DNA of 64,000 bases. Source: Isoetes taiwanensis. Its lineage: Eukaryota > Streptophyta > Lycopodiopsida > Isoetales > Isoetaceae. The notes under the pieces are model-generated. The model saw only the letters and a list, made by a program, of their open reading frames with translations. It had not been told where the DNA came from and searched no databases. Positions within the stretch are counted from its first letter, which is position 1; each line of letters starts with the position of its first letter. The position numbers were made by a program, and so were the translations under genes. The DNA is taken from contig JAJEKV010000012.1 in the NCBI GenBank assembly GCA_021234155.1, forward strand, positions 2,761,638 through 2,825,637, read 5' to 3'. Shown in pieces: positions 23,641-35,550 of this stretch.

Positions 23641-24720
23641 CTCTGGAGGTTCATCTCACACTGCCTAATACTTTGGTATGGGCTTTTTTGAATAGGTTGA
23701 ATGGGAAAGGAAGAACACAAGTAAGAAGGAAGAGAAGGCGCCAACCAAATAAGATTTTAAGTGCAGTGAAGAATATGAAAAGAAGGCTTAGACAACTAAA
23801 TAAGATTTTGAGGCCGAACTTGAAACACTCTATTGGCACCATGAGTCACTGTGGATAGGTCAGAGAGGAGAAAAAAAGCAAAGAGAAAGAGCATGTGGAG
23901 AAAGAAGGCTAGAACTTGAAACACTCTATTGGCATCACCATGAGTCAGGATAGGGTCAGAGAGAGAAAAGGCTAAAGAGAAAGAGATAGAGAAAGAAGGC
24001 TAGGGAGAGAAAAAGGCTAGAGAGATAGAGAGATAGAGAAGGAAGGAAGAAGGAAGGAAGGAAGGAAGAGAAGGCGACAACCACAGATTTTGAGTGTTCT
24101 AGAACCTGGATGCAGAGAGAAAAGGCTAAAGAGATAGAGAAAGAGGGCTAGGGAGGAGAAAAGCTTACAAATCCATAAATGATTTTGAGTGTTCAGAACT
24201 TGGATGTAGAGAGAAAAAGGCTAAAGAGATAGAGAGAAGAAGGCTAGGAGAGAAAAGGAGAGATAGAGATAGAGAGAGAAGGCAAAGCAAGGAAGGAAGG
24301 AAGGAAGAAGAGAAGGCGACAATCCAACAGATTGAGTGTTCTAGAACTTGAACACTCAATTGTGAGTCACAGGATATCAGAGAGAAAAAAAGGCTAAAGA
24401 GATAGAGAAAGAAGGCTAGGAGAGAAAAGGCCAGAGGAGATAGGAGAAAGAAGCAGGAGAGGAGGAGGGAGGGAGGGAGGGAGGGAGGGAGAAGGCTAGG
24501 GAGACATTGGAAAAAGGGGAGAGACAACAAAGAGGAAGAAGGTAAGAGAAGGCCAGAGAGAAAGTGAGCCGAGGAGAAAGAGAGAGAAAGGAGCCAGCGC
24601 CAGAGAGAATGTGACGAGAGGCTTAGAGAGAGAGTAAGAACACACAGAAAATAATGTGAGTGCCAGAGAGAGAATGTGAAACAGGAGCAAGGCTGAAGGT
24701 GAAGGTTATTCTATTGGCTC
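23640..24720. repeat. Purine-rich (GA) satellite with interspersed motif
   Basis: About 1.1 kb in which the plus strand is almost all purine: GAGAGAAAAGGCTAAAGAGA, GAAGGAAGG and GGGAGGGAGG units. Interspersed at about 24095, 24190 and 24333 is a non-purine motif TTGAGTGTTC(T)AGAACTTG; the last copy forms an 11-bp inverted repeat (24331-24341 with 24350-24360). Ser/Leu-rich minus-strand frames here are artefacts of the repeat. It lies beyond the LINE 5' side and before the gypsy RNase H. Confidence 0.8.
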
Positions 24721-24769
24721 TGACCCAATAATGTCAAAGAATTGTGCTCTTTTGTGCAATTATAGCATA

Positions 24770-25270
24770 TCACGATTTAGAAGAGATTTCATGTAAAAAT
24801 ATTGCTCCATCAATAGGTTTCTTAAAAGGATATACCCATTTCGAATGAAATGATGATGCGTAAAAGCATTTTAGATCTTTGCCACCGTGATGGCAACTTG
24901 AATTATATTAGCTCTTCTTGGATTGAATAAACCATTTATAGTATGTCAGATGCAAGCTTAGTGCTATCATGAAAATATACAAGATGGACACCCATTGGCT
25001 TACATTGTTTTAGTAAGCAAAGCTCTCTCGAAAGGTGGCTATAGTACTTATGAGAAAGAGTTGATTGTTTTTAGTACATGGATTCAAAGGAACTGAGACA
25101 TTATTTGGATGGAGACTAAATTCATAGTTCCATTTAATCAAAAGCAAAGCTCCAAGGCATATTTAAACCTGTGATATCATAATGCACGGGGCTTGAACTC
25201 ATGATACCATCAGCACCTTTGAAGGTATGCACCTAGTATAAACCGTAAGGAGAATAAGGATGTTGATGCT
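24770..25270 (+). pseudogene. Ty3/gypsy RNase H fragment
   Basis: The plus strand gives a broken YRRFV..Y..I region (SISRFRRDFM, then SINRFLKR), then KPFIV-like TIYSMSDASL containing the DAS of RNase H, then a KALSRK-like block and an YEKEL-like block near 25060, and an NQKQSSKAYL stretch corresponding to the DHQSLKYL region. KENKDVDALA at 25230-25265 matches the KxNxxADALSR end of the domain. It continues the RT at 18.33-18.72 kb, about 6 kb away. A short unrelated stretch at 25170-25230 carries a B-box-like sequence on the minus strand. Confidence 0.65.
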
Positions 25271-25469
25271 CTTGCCTGATGTTTACATATGCAATGCCCA
25301 TTGCCGTAATCATCACTTAGATCCAATGAAATTGATTATAGAATAATCCTTTTTTTTGCAAGTGCTATTCAACTGCTAGGAAAAAAAGAGATCCTCGGGG
25401 AATACAAGTTGCACAATGGTTCTTTGTACCAAAATCGCCTATGTGTGTATTTATCACGCAAGTGGAATG

Positions 25470-26050
25470 TGTCCTCAAGAGATTAGGTACTGTTGTTAGA
25501 CAAACAAGAGAAACAAAGAGTTGAAATCCTTCCAAATTTTGAAAGCAGTTGAGACCTAATTTAATCCATATTGAGATGAATAAGAACTAGCAAAACAACT
25601 ATGTTCCTAGTTAAACACTAACAAAAATTAAATTCTTAGTCATCTCGTGGTGAATTAAGAAATTACTAGGGCTAATTTGAAATCTAGTTTTGTTATTGAA
25701 GTGAATAAGAGACTAGTTCATTCAAATATATCTTAAGGACTCTTTACTCATAAAGACCAAGTGTTCCCAAATGGTAAAGGACTTTGAGAGGAACTAGTTG
25801 AAACGTAATTTGAACTGAGATTAACAGGAGTACAAAATTCAAACAAGTAAGTTTCAACTATAAAAGCTCGCTTTATGATGAAGTTTGCTGCCTCAATGGT
25901 AAGGACTTTGGCTTGGAGATTAACAAGAACTAAATAAACCTAAACTTTGGTCATTGAGGCAGAATAAGAAACTAGTTCAAATGACTCATTTAGTTTTCTT
26001 CTAGGTCACTACTATCTATGTTTCAGTTCAATAAATGCCTATGCCAGTAG
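25470..26050 (+). repeat. Third partial copy of the long repeat, with internal repetition
   Basis: 25510-25610 matches copy A at 15625-15735 (shared GTTGAAATCC, GAGATGAATAA.AACTAGCAAAA and TATGTTCCTA). After this, a phrase like GTCATTGAGGTGAATAAGAAACTAGTTCA recurs imperfectly four or five times up to 26000, interleaved with AAGGACTTTG. No coding potential is seen. It follows RNase H directly, where integrase would be expected, so the gypsy element is incomplete. Confidence 0.55.
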
Positions 26051-26559
26051 CCTTTAGTAAGTTCCCCATGGTATGTCTTGGTTCATTTAGTTGCATATAT
26101 TCTGACGCAATTAGTGCACTTATAAAAAAATATGCACTCCACATATTGATTCCAAGTGGTCAAACTTAGAATGTCGAAGAGTTTCTATCTATATCCCTTT
26201 GCATCCATGATCCCATTGAGGCATCCCAACTTGATGGTAGAAAGTTATACTTGAGGCAACTCGACTTGATGATGGTAGAAAGTAATAGTTGCATGGAACA
26301 ATTCTGTAATATGTATGCTTAATGGTCTTCGAGAGAATACTAAAATCCAACAACACCTTTTGTTTAGTCAACAAAATCATGGCACCTTGGTAGCATGCTA
26401 TGTTCTTTCTCAACAAATGCAAAATTCATCTATAATATTAATTTTCACTGCCATGCCTGATGACATACCACTGATGCCTTATGTCATTTTCAAGGGAAAA
26501 ATTCTCCAACTAAGGAGTAATACATACACCACGTAAATCAAATGTTAGTATTGTAGTAT

Positions 26560-26960
26560 TAAATTCTATCTCTTTAATTACTAGATCAATGCATTAATTT
26601 AATCTAGACTTAAAGCACATTCAATATAACACGGTATTACCAACTTATTATAGAGCAATGATTCACTTTATGATATTAATAATCTATATAGACCACGTTT
26701 CTATTGTACAAAATTGTATCTATAGCTCTCTGGGTATTGACCAATACCATGAGGCTGACCACCGAGATTCAACCCCAAACTTTAAATGTGTGCACAAATT
26801 CCTCCTAACTATCAATTCTTCCAACCCATCATGCAATCGCCCCTCTCAGATGTTTATAGCATCGCTCGGTCGCTTATAGTACAATTCTAATCAGACTTCA
26901 CAAGGTCCGGGATTTGAATGGGAGTTATCTCAATTTTGTGCTACTCTGTTCTATAGATTA
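26560..26960 (+). repeat. Copy of the 14.75-14.96 kb segment of repeat A
   Basis: 26580-26710 closely matches 14755-14875: AATTTAATCTAGACTTAAAGC, ACTTATTATAGAGCAATGATTCA and AATCTATATAGA are shared. Similarity continues weakly to the AACCC(T/C)AAAC at 26775. The segment order differs from copy A, which suggests separate insertions of one family rather than one duplication. Confidence 0.65.
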
Positions 26961-27519
26961 TTATAGGGTTCAACATAACCATTGAATCTTTTCATAAATA
27001 ATCATTGAACCCTTTATATACATCCTCGAATTCAAGACTTATGTAGATGTATTATGCATACTATGCACGATAGAGGTTCCGATAATTATATGACTACCCA
27101 TTCTAGAATTCCAATATTCCTTCGAAGATATAATTTCGCGAACTTTATCGCATTTAAACTGCTTGAAACCTACTTTCAGCTTAAAGCTTGTGAAAATATT
27201 CGCTACTTGCTTTGATCAAGATAACATATACATCTAAAATTTCACTTTGGCAAACAAATCCTTTTGATGAAGTGAATATTGAGCTCAACGATTTTGATCC
27301 TTTCTAATGCTGCACATGGTTTTCACAAATGGCTATACAATTTGGATCAAGTAGTCAAGATCTGTTGGTCCTGCTATGCATATCCTAATTCTTCCAATCT
27401 TCAATCATGTTATTCCTTAGCTACTTCTAAAAGATGTTGCATACTCTTCTTTAATGAGGACATTGTATATGAATATCCCAAAGGACAAGTATTCACCCAA
27501 AGACCTCTCTAGACTTCCC
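26961..27519. other. No recognised gene
   Basis: AT-rich DNA; the plus-strand open frame at 27279-27512 shows no motif. Confidence 0.4.
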
Positions 27520-27630
27520 GGTTTAGAGCTCTTGTGTTCAAGTCTCTGGGTCTGGCCATATGTCCTCATGGACGCTAACATGGCATGACATATAAATGCT
27601 ATCTACCTATCTATCTATTTATTAAAACGC
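27520..27630 (+). repeat. B-box-like sequence and (CTAT)n tract
   Basis: TGTTCAAGTCTC at 27536-27547 resembles a polymerase III B box, and about 55 bases later comes CTATCTACCTATCTATCTA. The same pairing of a B box with a TATCTATC tail defines the SINE-like unit at 37.73 kb, so this may be a decayed relative. Confidence 0.35.
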
Positions 27631-30235
27631 CCTTCAGAATTCAATTCACCATCTTGTCTTAGGACATGAAAGTCCTTCCTCAAGCCATGCACCAAATTCT
27701 TTTACATAAGCTACCTCTGTCAGCTTCTCAAGCTGTAAATCTACTCTTTTGCACAATAGGAAGATCAAATTGAAGTTATGCCATTCATCCAACAATCGTG
27801 GAAGGTACAACCTTCCTATATAGGTCTCCCTTCCTCAATACTGCTTTACGCCTATGGGTCGATTTTTCACGTCCTACTTTTATGCTCAGGCACAACGATC
27901 CACCACCCTTTGTTGTGACCTTTATTCAGAGTTACCAATCCAATTACCTTTGCTATACCCAAGTAACCTGCCTTGTAGCTTCTAAGTCAGCTTATTATAT
28001 GTCTCTTCATGTCAACCCACTCATCATTAGGTTATGATTCAACATTATCCCACATCCTCGAAATGTTAGTCAATAAGATTTCTCACATGATGCTATCAAG
28101 ATTGTTGTGGCATTCCAAATGACTTGGCATCTCATTTTGCTTATAGTCATGGGCTAAGAGCACCGAGCCTTTGTAGGAATCGTAAGTTACCTCATATAGC
28201 CATCAAGGTGCCTCAGCTTTGTATTTTATTTTCTACAATTACCTACGCTTAATATAACCCTGACTTGTATCAATGTTCGAAGTCCCGATATGTTAACTTG
28301 CACCCTAAGTAACCTATGACATTCTCCCATCATCCAGTATGGATCATGTGGGAAAGCTAGTCTTAGGTGTCTATGCAACACACATTCAACATTTAAAGTG
28401 TAACTGCTATTCATACCTATCTTGGAATTGTACTATTGTACTATTCAACTTCATCTTAAGCTTATTCTATTGGTCATTACATTTATTTCAAGTGCCAACT
28501 ACTACATCATACCTAGCATGCAACGATTGACTGGCCCTTTGCATATTTCTCAACGTGATTCTGCACTTTCCATCGCTAACTTTAGGATGTACGGCTTTCT
28601 CCTGTGTCGCCACCTAGATTACTTCCCTAAGATAAGTTTATCTCCATGTGTACATGGTATGTACAATAAACATATCTCCACATCCCATACCATAGAGCTC
28701 GCTTCTTAACTTTTAGCTAAACTATAACTGGTAGTTCTTCCAAACAAAACCCATTGCTCTTATGTACTCTTTATGATGTGGCTTCACCTATTTCCCTAAA
28801 TGCACAAATGCACTTATGTTGGACTTTGTATATGTCAAATATAATTTTGATAGGGTCTCTACTTATTTCAACCATCTCTTTAGTGCCCTGATGTTCTTTA
28901 ACCCCGCATAACCTATGGTTTCCCTTATTCGGATATGCCATACCGGCTATTACTCACATGCAGCTTTTCTAAAGGCTTCTTTCACTATGATCCTTTGTGT
29001 CCTCCATATTAACTATGCTTAATTTCTTAAGTTATCGTCAACTTCTAACTTTCACCAAATACTGCCTTTGGCTCTCATAATAGTGGAGGTAACAAACCTC
29101 CTGTCTTCTAATGAAACTGGAACGCTTGACCTCTATAATCACTGTGATGATTATCCACCTTGCCCTCTCAAGAGCTCTCAAAGTCACAATTCTAACGCCT
29201 GCCCTGCCAACGGCTCCTCCACCTCTACTCAGCATCATACTCATGTCTCTAATGAAAGTAGGGTAACTCTAGGATATATGGACTATTGGTCTATATAACT
29301 TCACTGCACTAGTACCTTTCCTGATTTTTATCTGACTTGGAATTCCTATGGGGCTGTTCTAATTCTGCTATCCCTAAAGGTATAATCACAAAGCCATCAG
29401 ACTCTTCTTTTTCTTCCATCGTGGGATGCTATATTTATATATCTTTTTATCCCCAAAACTCTAATAAATGCTCTCAAAATTTCATAACGTAAGCAATTCA
29501 TTGGTATCTACAACCTTGAGTAGTTAAGCCTCATTATCTATTTCACACCTTCCAACCATCCTCTGGTGTTTTTGAATGTAACATCACCGTGATATGCTAG
29601 ACTTACTCTAATATTTTCACCGATTTAAACTTTTCCATATCCCTTAGTACCATATCTAGATAGTCAACTCCAACCATTGGGATAGCTTGAGTGCGATTCT
29701 CCGTGATCATACCAACCCATCATCTTCAGAGCATATCATTATGCTTCTTCAGAAACATTGTCACACATTCCACCTCATTGTACCTAATATTTTCTCCTAC
29801 CATCTTCCATGACATAATATCCGATGTTACAATCGACATCTTGATAGCCTCACTTGTGTAGTATTTGAGACTACTAAGTCCTTCCAACATCCACCATTCC
29901 TATCATGTAATTATGTGCAATATAACATCGGTCAACTAACCCCAAGTCTAGACTCATATAACTCAAGGACATAGTATCTAGCTATATTCATACTTTATAC
30001 CAACTATTTCCTCAATCCTATTATCTAGTAAATTACACATGTTAGAGCCACACCACCAGCCTTAGTTTGCATTCGCCCTCAAGCTCTACTATAACTTCAT
30101 TGTGGGCAAATGCCAACCTAAGCTCCTAGTGGACATGTTATTCCCAAGATACAATAGAACTCTATCTTCATTACTCAGATTCATATGGAATCTCAACTAT
30201 AAGTTCTAGTATATATCCTATCTTCTTTAGTTATG
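27631..30235. other. AT-rich region without recognised genes
   Basis: Short open frames occur on both strands but I recognise no retroelement or host domain. It may be very old transposon sequence. Confidence 0.5.
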
Positions 30236-31100
30236 TTTTACCATTAAATGGTCCTAGTACACATGGGTCAAAGCATGGAAGTTGGGACACTTTTTGTGTC
30301 CACACACATGGTGCTTAGTGGGTGCTTTCTAGAACTATTTTCTTGTATTTTGAAAATATTTTTCTTTATTTTTTGATTTTTTCCAAACGCATTCATTACT
30401 TCTTGGCATTATGCCCTGTACTATTTGTTCTCGTATTTGGGGAGGGTATCTCTGCATGGTTGGGCCTAGATTTGGCTACTGTATTTGCATTCTAAATCGT
30501 ATGTGGAGGATATTTTGCAACCGCTTGAGCCGCCATTGCCGTGATATGTGAATTTGGATTTAGTTTCATGGTGTTATTAATTTGAAAGAATGGCTTTGGA
30601 GACGGTGGAGAGGTCGTGAGGGCACTGAGAGGTCCGTGCTGAGGCACCGAGCAGGATGAGAAAGGGCGTGATGACAAAGGGCTAGAGCAGAGACTACCGG
30701 CTGAGGGACATTCTGCTTTAGGTCGCTGGTTTAGGCCCATTATGCTTGGAGGCAAGGCCGGTCCGAAACCCAGAGCTCACAGACACAGACAGTGTGATTT
30801 TAGCTCGCTTTTGGAGATGAAGGGCACGAGGTGGCTATTCGTTTGATTTGAGGTGTCGGGCCTGGGTTTGGGAGCTTACCGGCTGATAGGTCGGATTTGA
30901 GGTGCTCGTCACCGACGGAGGGCTACCAGACTGACCCGCCTACAAAGAGGCCTGCCCTACTCGGTAATCATGCACGACAGCGCCTTTGCTCTCAAAGTAA
31001 GATTTAAGAGGCCACCACCGTCCCCGGTCTTGCCCCGGCCTTTAACTGCTGTTCGCGGTTTGTGATCAAGCAGTTTCATCAAGTCCAACAGAGGCAAACA
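30236..31100 (+). repeat. Dispersed repeat, copy 1 (partner at 43.96 kb)
   Basis: GTATTTGGGGAGGGTATCTC at 30434 is followed by a GGTT..CTAGATTT....TGT.TTTGCA.....AAATCG pattern, and the same order appears at 43970-44035. In both copies the sequence then becomes GC-rich for about 500 bases (30590-31090 here). No open frame with a known motif is present in either copy. It is probably part of a mobile element such as an LTR; type unresolved. Confidence 0.5.
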
Positions 31101-33540
31101 AGAGATTCGCATGCATTTCACTCTATGGATTGAGGTTTCATCGCTCATGGGCTTAACGCAAAGAGCTGCTGCGATTAGGTCCATATTGTGGCAGGTGTTT
31201 TTGTCGACCATAGGATTTGTGGTGTCATGGGGAAAATGTTTATATCCGGGGATGGGAAACAACCCCAACGTAATATGCCGCAAACAACTACATACCAACC
31301 TTACCAAAACTGACAAGGAATGGAAAATAATGAATAGTTATAAAATAATATGCATACAAAATTTCAAATTTCATTGGAGTTATAGAAAAAAGATAAAAAT
31401 AGCAAATTTAATTAGTGCTTGGGTGCTTGGTCAAGAAAAATGCCCCCCCAAATTTATGCTTTGACCATATACCAACGCCGAGTTATATCTTCTGATACAA
31501 TAATAACGACAACAAGTCCGAGCATCTTCCTCGGTGAGATGTTCATTGGGCTTCACCTTGTTCATAATCTGCACTTGGCATATTCAACGTCATTCCAAAC
31601 TCTATATTTGAAACGTTGTTTACAAATAACTTTCAAGCACTTTGTCTCCCCTTTGCCGCAGGTATATTACTTGCATGGTTGTGCCTGCTTCCTACCAATT
31701 GTCGCCTTCCTTCACCTTACGCAACCACGTGCTCCACTATCGTCTGGGCTCATATTCTAAGATTCCATGCTCCCAAAATATTACAGATGTAACCATTTCC
31801 TTAATGTATGTCCTTCTGAATGGTCATGCTTGACCAACTATTGTTTAACAAGTGACTATGCTGCCATCTTAATCTGCACACGCCAGATCGCTATTACACA
31901 CCCTCGTGAACATCATTCTCTCACGAAAACAATAAATCTATGAATTTTTATAACTGGCATTTTATGGATCCAAGATCCTCATTACCCATTATTCTCACTC
32001 CGCTAATCATAATTTCAACTCAAGTAGGTCGATGCAAACATAATTCTTCACCACCACAATAAACCTACACTTCTAAACTGATCTCAGCCATGAGCTGGCA
32101 TTATAATCCAAGCCACACCTTACTATAGTACCCTCTTTAACGGGACTACTTCAGATAATCAAATCACTTCTCCACGATATATGGTGCTATATCCAAATTC
32201 TTTCATTTGAATGGCAACACATATATGCCGATGGTAAATCTATCCTGTAATTATTAGGTCCAAGAGCCTAATCAAAAGATAATAACCATCACTATATCAA
32301 TTTTCTCCAAGATCCATCCAAAATAAGGATACCTTTTACCACTCCTTTTTATTCCCATCATTCAAAGACTTCTACTTCAAGGTCATGTCAATGTACTAAT
32401 GTCTAGATATCTAATAAAATGATAGATATAATTAAGGAATTAATATGTGTGCTCATGGAGGTAAAGCTCGCTTTAGTATTAGTTCACCAAATCACACAAT
32501 TAACCTAAGGAATCATCTATTATTCATTTTGAAAAGACACGTGATACAAGCCTAGATCCATGATTTTAGATTTAGCCACAAACGCTTTTACCCATGGTTA
32601 CTTAAAGCCAACAATATAGCAATTGAGTTTTACACCTTTAGAATCCTTTATTTGAAATTAAACCAACATTTAAATCAACAATGAAGTCTCACTTTCTATG
32701 GTCTTTAACCTCGTGACATCGTGGTCCGCTATTAAAGCATAATATTGTAAAGATATAATTCAAAGGAAAAGCTATTTAACAATACAGTCAACATAATGTA
32801 TGACATAATTATATGTCTTACACAACCCTAAGAGAATAACGAGACTTAGATAATGTTATAAATACAAGGCGAATAATAAATGAAGAACGCCTCGTCTGTG
32901 ACTAATATTAAAGTATATAGGTCAAAATGGCAAATATAGTACAATATACACCATTAAAGGTAACTATAAATACCGGGATCTAAACACCTTCCACGAGTAG
33001 CAATATATGAGTTGTTAAAATTGTAACCAAATAGGAAAACAAAATTTAGATGCAAAATTACATTAAGTTCGGTCATAATAAAATCACTTGCAAAGTGAAG
33101 GAGAATATACAGATATATACTGTGGTTAATATGATTAGAATGATTTACCATACGCTATATTAATAACTCAGGATATAATATAACAACAAATAGAAGTTCT
33201 TTATATCTATACCTGCCTTTACTATAGCACCGCCACCGTGAGTGTATAGAAAGAATGATTTCTAAAATAGATAGATCTGTGGAACTCTGGCCACTACCTA
33301 ATGAAAACAAAGGAGACTGCCAAACCTTGCCTGTTTCACTTTTGACGTTTATTGATCATGTCCTGATCTATACCTCTACCTCTTATATTCCGTAATAAAT
33401 TGTGACATGTCATTTCAAACTTAATCACTTTGAACATGACAACGCCTCGGTGGTGACTTCATAACTTCATGCTATCTCTTTAATGAGGGAGACTTCCAAT
33501 AAGGATGTGTTGCCCTCAAGAGAGTAGTCTTGATGTCGAG
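31101..33540. other. No recognised gene; probably decayed element body
   Basis: AT-rich sequence upstream of an LTR. A plus-strand open frame of 117 codons at 31111-31464 has no recognised motif. Only the last 30-40 bases before 33567 resemble the usual 3' end of a Ty3/gypsy element; no integrase or RT was found here, so the internal region is lost or unreadable. Confidence 0.4.
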
Positions 33541-33550
33541 GACAACATCA

Positions 33551-33566
33551 TTTTAAGGTGGGAGAA
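33551..33566 (+). other. Polypurine tract before LTR
   Basis: AAGGTGGGAGAA directly precedes the LTR start TGTGATG, where plus-strand DNA synthesis is primed in LTR retrotransposons. The chromovirus at 54.4 kb has the equivalent AAGGAGGGAGAA, supporting both. Confidence 0.65.
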
Positions 33567-35039
33567 TGTGATGATTCCACATATTTACACGATATTTAAG
33601 TATAAATACATGACGTCACTGGCGAATACCACGGCACATTAATTATTCATGTCAAGGTTAATATGTTAATAATTAAATTATAAAGGTGGAAACCTAACCC
33701 AAATCCCTAATTCGAATTCTAGGCTTATCCCAATATTAAAAGGGCTAAATACCAAATTATTAATTATCGATGATGCCACCGCCCAAATCGACAAGCACTA
33801 GGTTTTATTTTGGGACACCCAAATTAGGGCTTTGGGTCCCAATTCGAATTAGAGCAATTGAGATGGGAGAGTATGCATGCCTCCTTCCTGAAGCGAAGTC
33901 AGAGACTGAGCGTCTAAGACCGATTTGGATTCGGCTGGTCAAGAGGTCACCAGAGCATTTATAGCACAACGCCTGTGTTCTCTCTCTGTCAGGTTTACCC
34001 TCGTTAGCTAACCCCGACGAAGTATGGTGAGCATTCCTCTGCCTCTAGTCTCAGATGCTGGTTGATGGTTTAGTATTTTTGCTTGGGCCATAATCCTAGG
34101 GGATTATGGGGTAGAGACCTCGAGCCCATATATTGTAGTATTCAGATAGAGCCCTCAGACATTCCCATTAGTTGCTATCATGCATGAAGAGACTGACCAG
34201 TCGCGGATGCTATGGAATTGCTCTCAAGACCGTGAGAAGGACTAGCAGAAGTGGGGGTGGGGTCTCTGCGACTTAACATAAAGGCTCCCGAGACTCCTAC
34301 AAGTGGGCTAGGCCCTATAGTCTACACGAGGGTCGGATATGGGTCTGACACTCCCTGGTGCAGAGGTGTGACCAGATAGCATCCTATACTTTGATGATAA
34401 AGTTAGGGGAGTAGGCTCATGCACTGATGCTGGGTCACGCTAAGTATTCTCTAGTCACCCAGAACCGCCAAGGACCTGAAGGGGACACTTCCCACCCGCA
34501 TCACTCCATCAGTGAGATGCAACCCGGGAGTGCTCAAGGGTGGTAATTGAGTCTCCATCTAAGGCTACAGTGACTTACAGGCATGATTTGACTCATCTCG
34601 GGCAGCGCAATGTGAGGGTTATGGAGTGGACAACCCTAGCTTAATGTTTTCTATGCTGAGCCAACCAAAGTTAAAAAGCCCCTTCGCCTCACAAGATCCT
34701 TGAGACTAAGCCGTCACCATCCTCACGGTGAGTCCTGAACTGGGTAGAACCCGGGTTTTGGGTGTTTTCTTAGGATTAGATGCATATTCTTCGGCCATAG
34801 TACTGGATGGATGTGCCACCCTTCGTGGTGAGCATTTATATATGATTTATGCCGTGGTGCTATCATATTCATTCAACTTAGAGTCCCATTGAAGGCGTAA
34901 TGTAATGACACCCTCCTGTCCTCACCGGCATCTCTACCTGATGGTCCGAAGACGGAGGTCTCGGCCATGGTGAGCCGATTGTCATGGAGGGGAAGTCTCA
35001 TGTATACGCGTCGAGCGCCGATATATTCGTGGAGTCACA
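33567..35039 (+). mobile_element. Ty3/gypsy LTR (3' LTR), 1473 bp
   Basis: Begins TGTGATGATTCC after a polypurine tract and ends GTGGAGTCACA, giving TGTGA/TCACA terminal inverted repeats around the canonical TG...CA ends. It is homologous along its length to the minus-strand LTR at 52799-54372: shared blocks include GGGGTAGAGACCTC, GGGCTAGGCC, AGGGGACACTTCCC, GGGTAGAACC, GATGGATGTGCCACCC, CCATTGAAGGCGTAATG and CATGGAGGGGAA. It is placed as a 3' LTR because the polypurine tract lies upstream. Its own pol and 5' LTR were not found, so the element is truncated or interrupted. Confidence 0.8.
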
Positions 35040-35550
35040 TAGACCAGATATATGGTCTATCTTTCAGAAGGAAACTGGTAGCTGTTTCTTTTTGGGAATT
35101 TGACCAATGTAGCTAGTAGAATGACCACTGTTTACGCAGAGATTAAGCGATACCTATAAAAGGTTTTGGGCTACCAAAGGGTATATGCATAAGAGAAAAC
35201 CAAAGTGCTGTATTTGGTCGTCACAAAGCCAGAGAGCATTATTTTAATAATTTCAGATACGTAGAAGCACGGAAATGTCTAAAAAATTACGGGCCATAAG
35301 TGTGCATTGTGGCAAGAGAAATGGCAAAGAACGCTTGTTGGGCGATCTCAAAGAAAGACCAAAAAACTTCTGGAACCGATGAAGGCAAAGGTACTGGGAA
35401 ATTTTTCACACAGACTGCTTTTGAATATGTTATGATCTGCATAATGTTCCTTAGCAACCATTTGGAGAGGTGAGTGAACAAGTTTATATTTATACCACTA
35501 TATTGCATTGTCTCTAAAAAAGATGTAATGGCAAAGCAGATTCCATGAAT
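35040..35550. other. No recognised gene
   Basis: Sequence between the LTR end and the recognisable LINE. It may hold 5' LINE sequence but no endonuclease motif was seen. Confidence 0.4.

Noticed and set aside
24165-24690. Ser/Leu-rich membrane-like proteins on the minus strand
   Set aside because: They are direct translations of the purine satellite.
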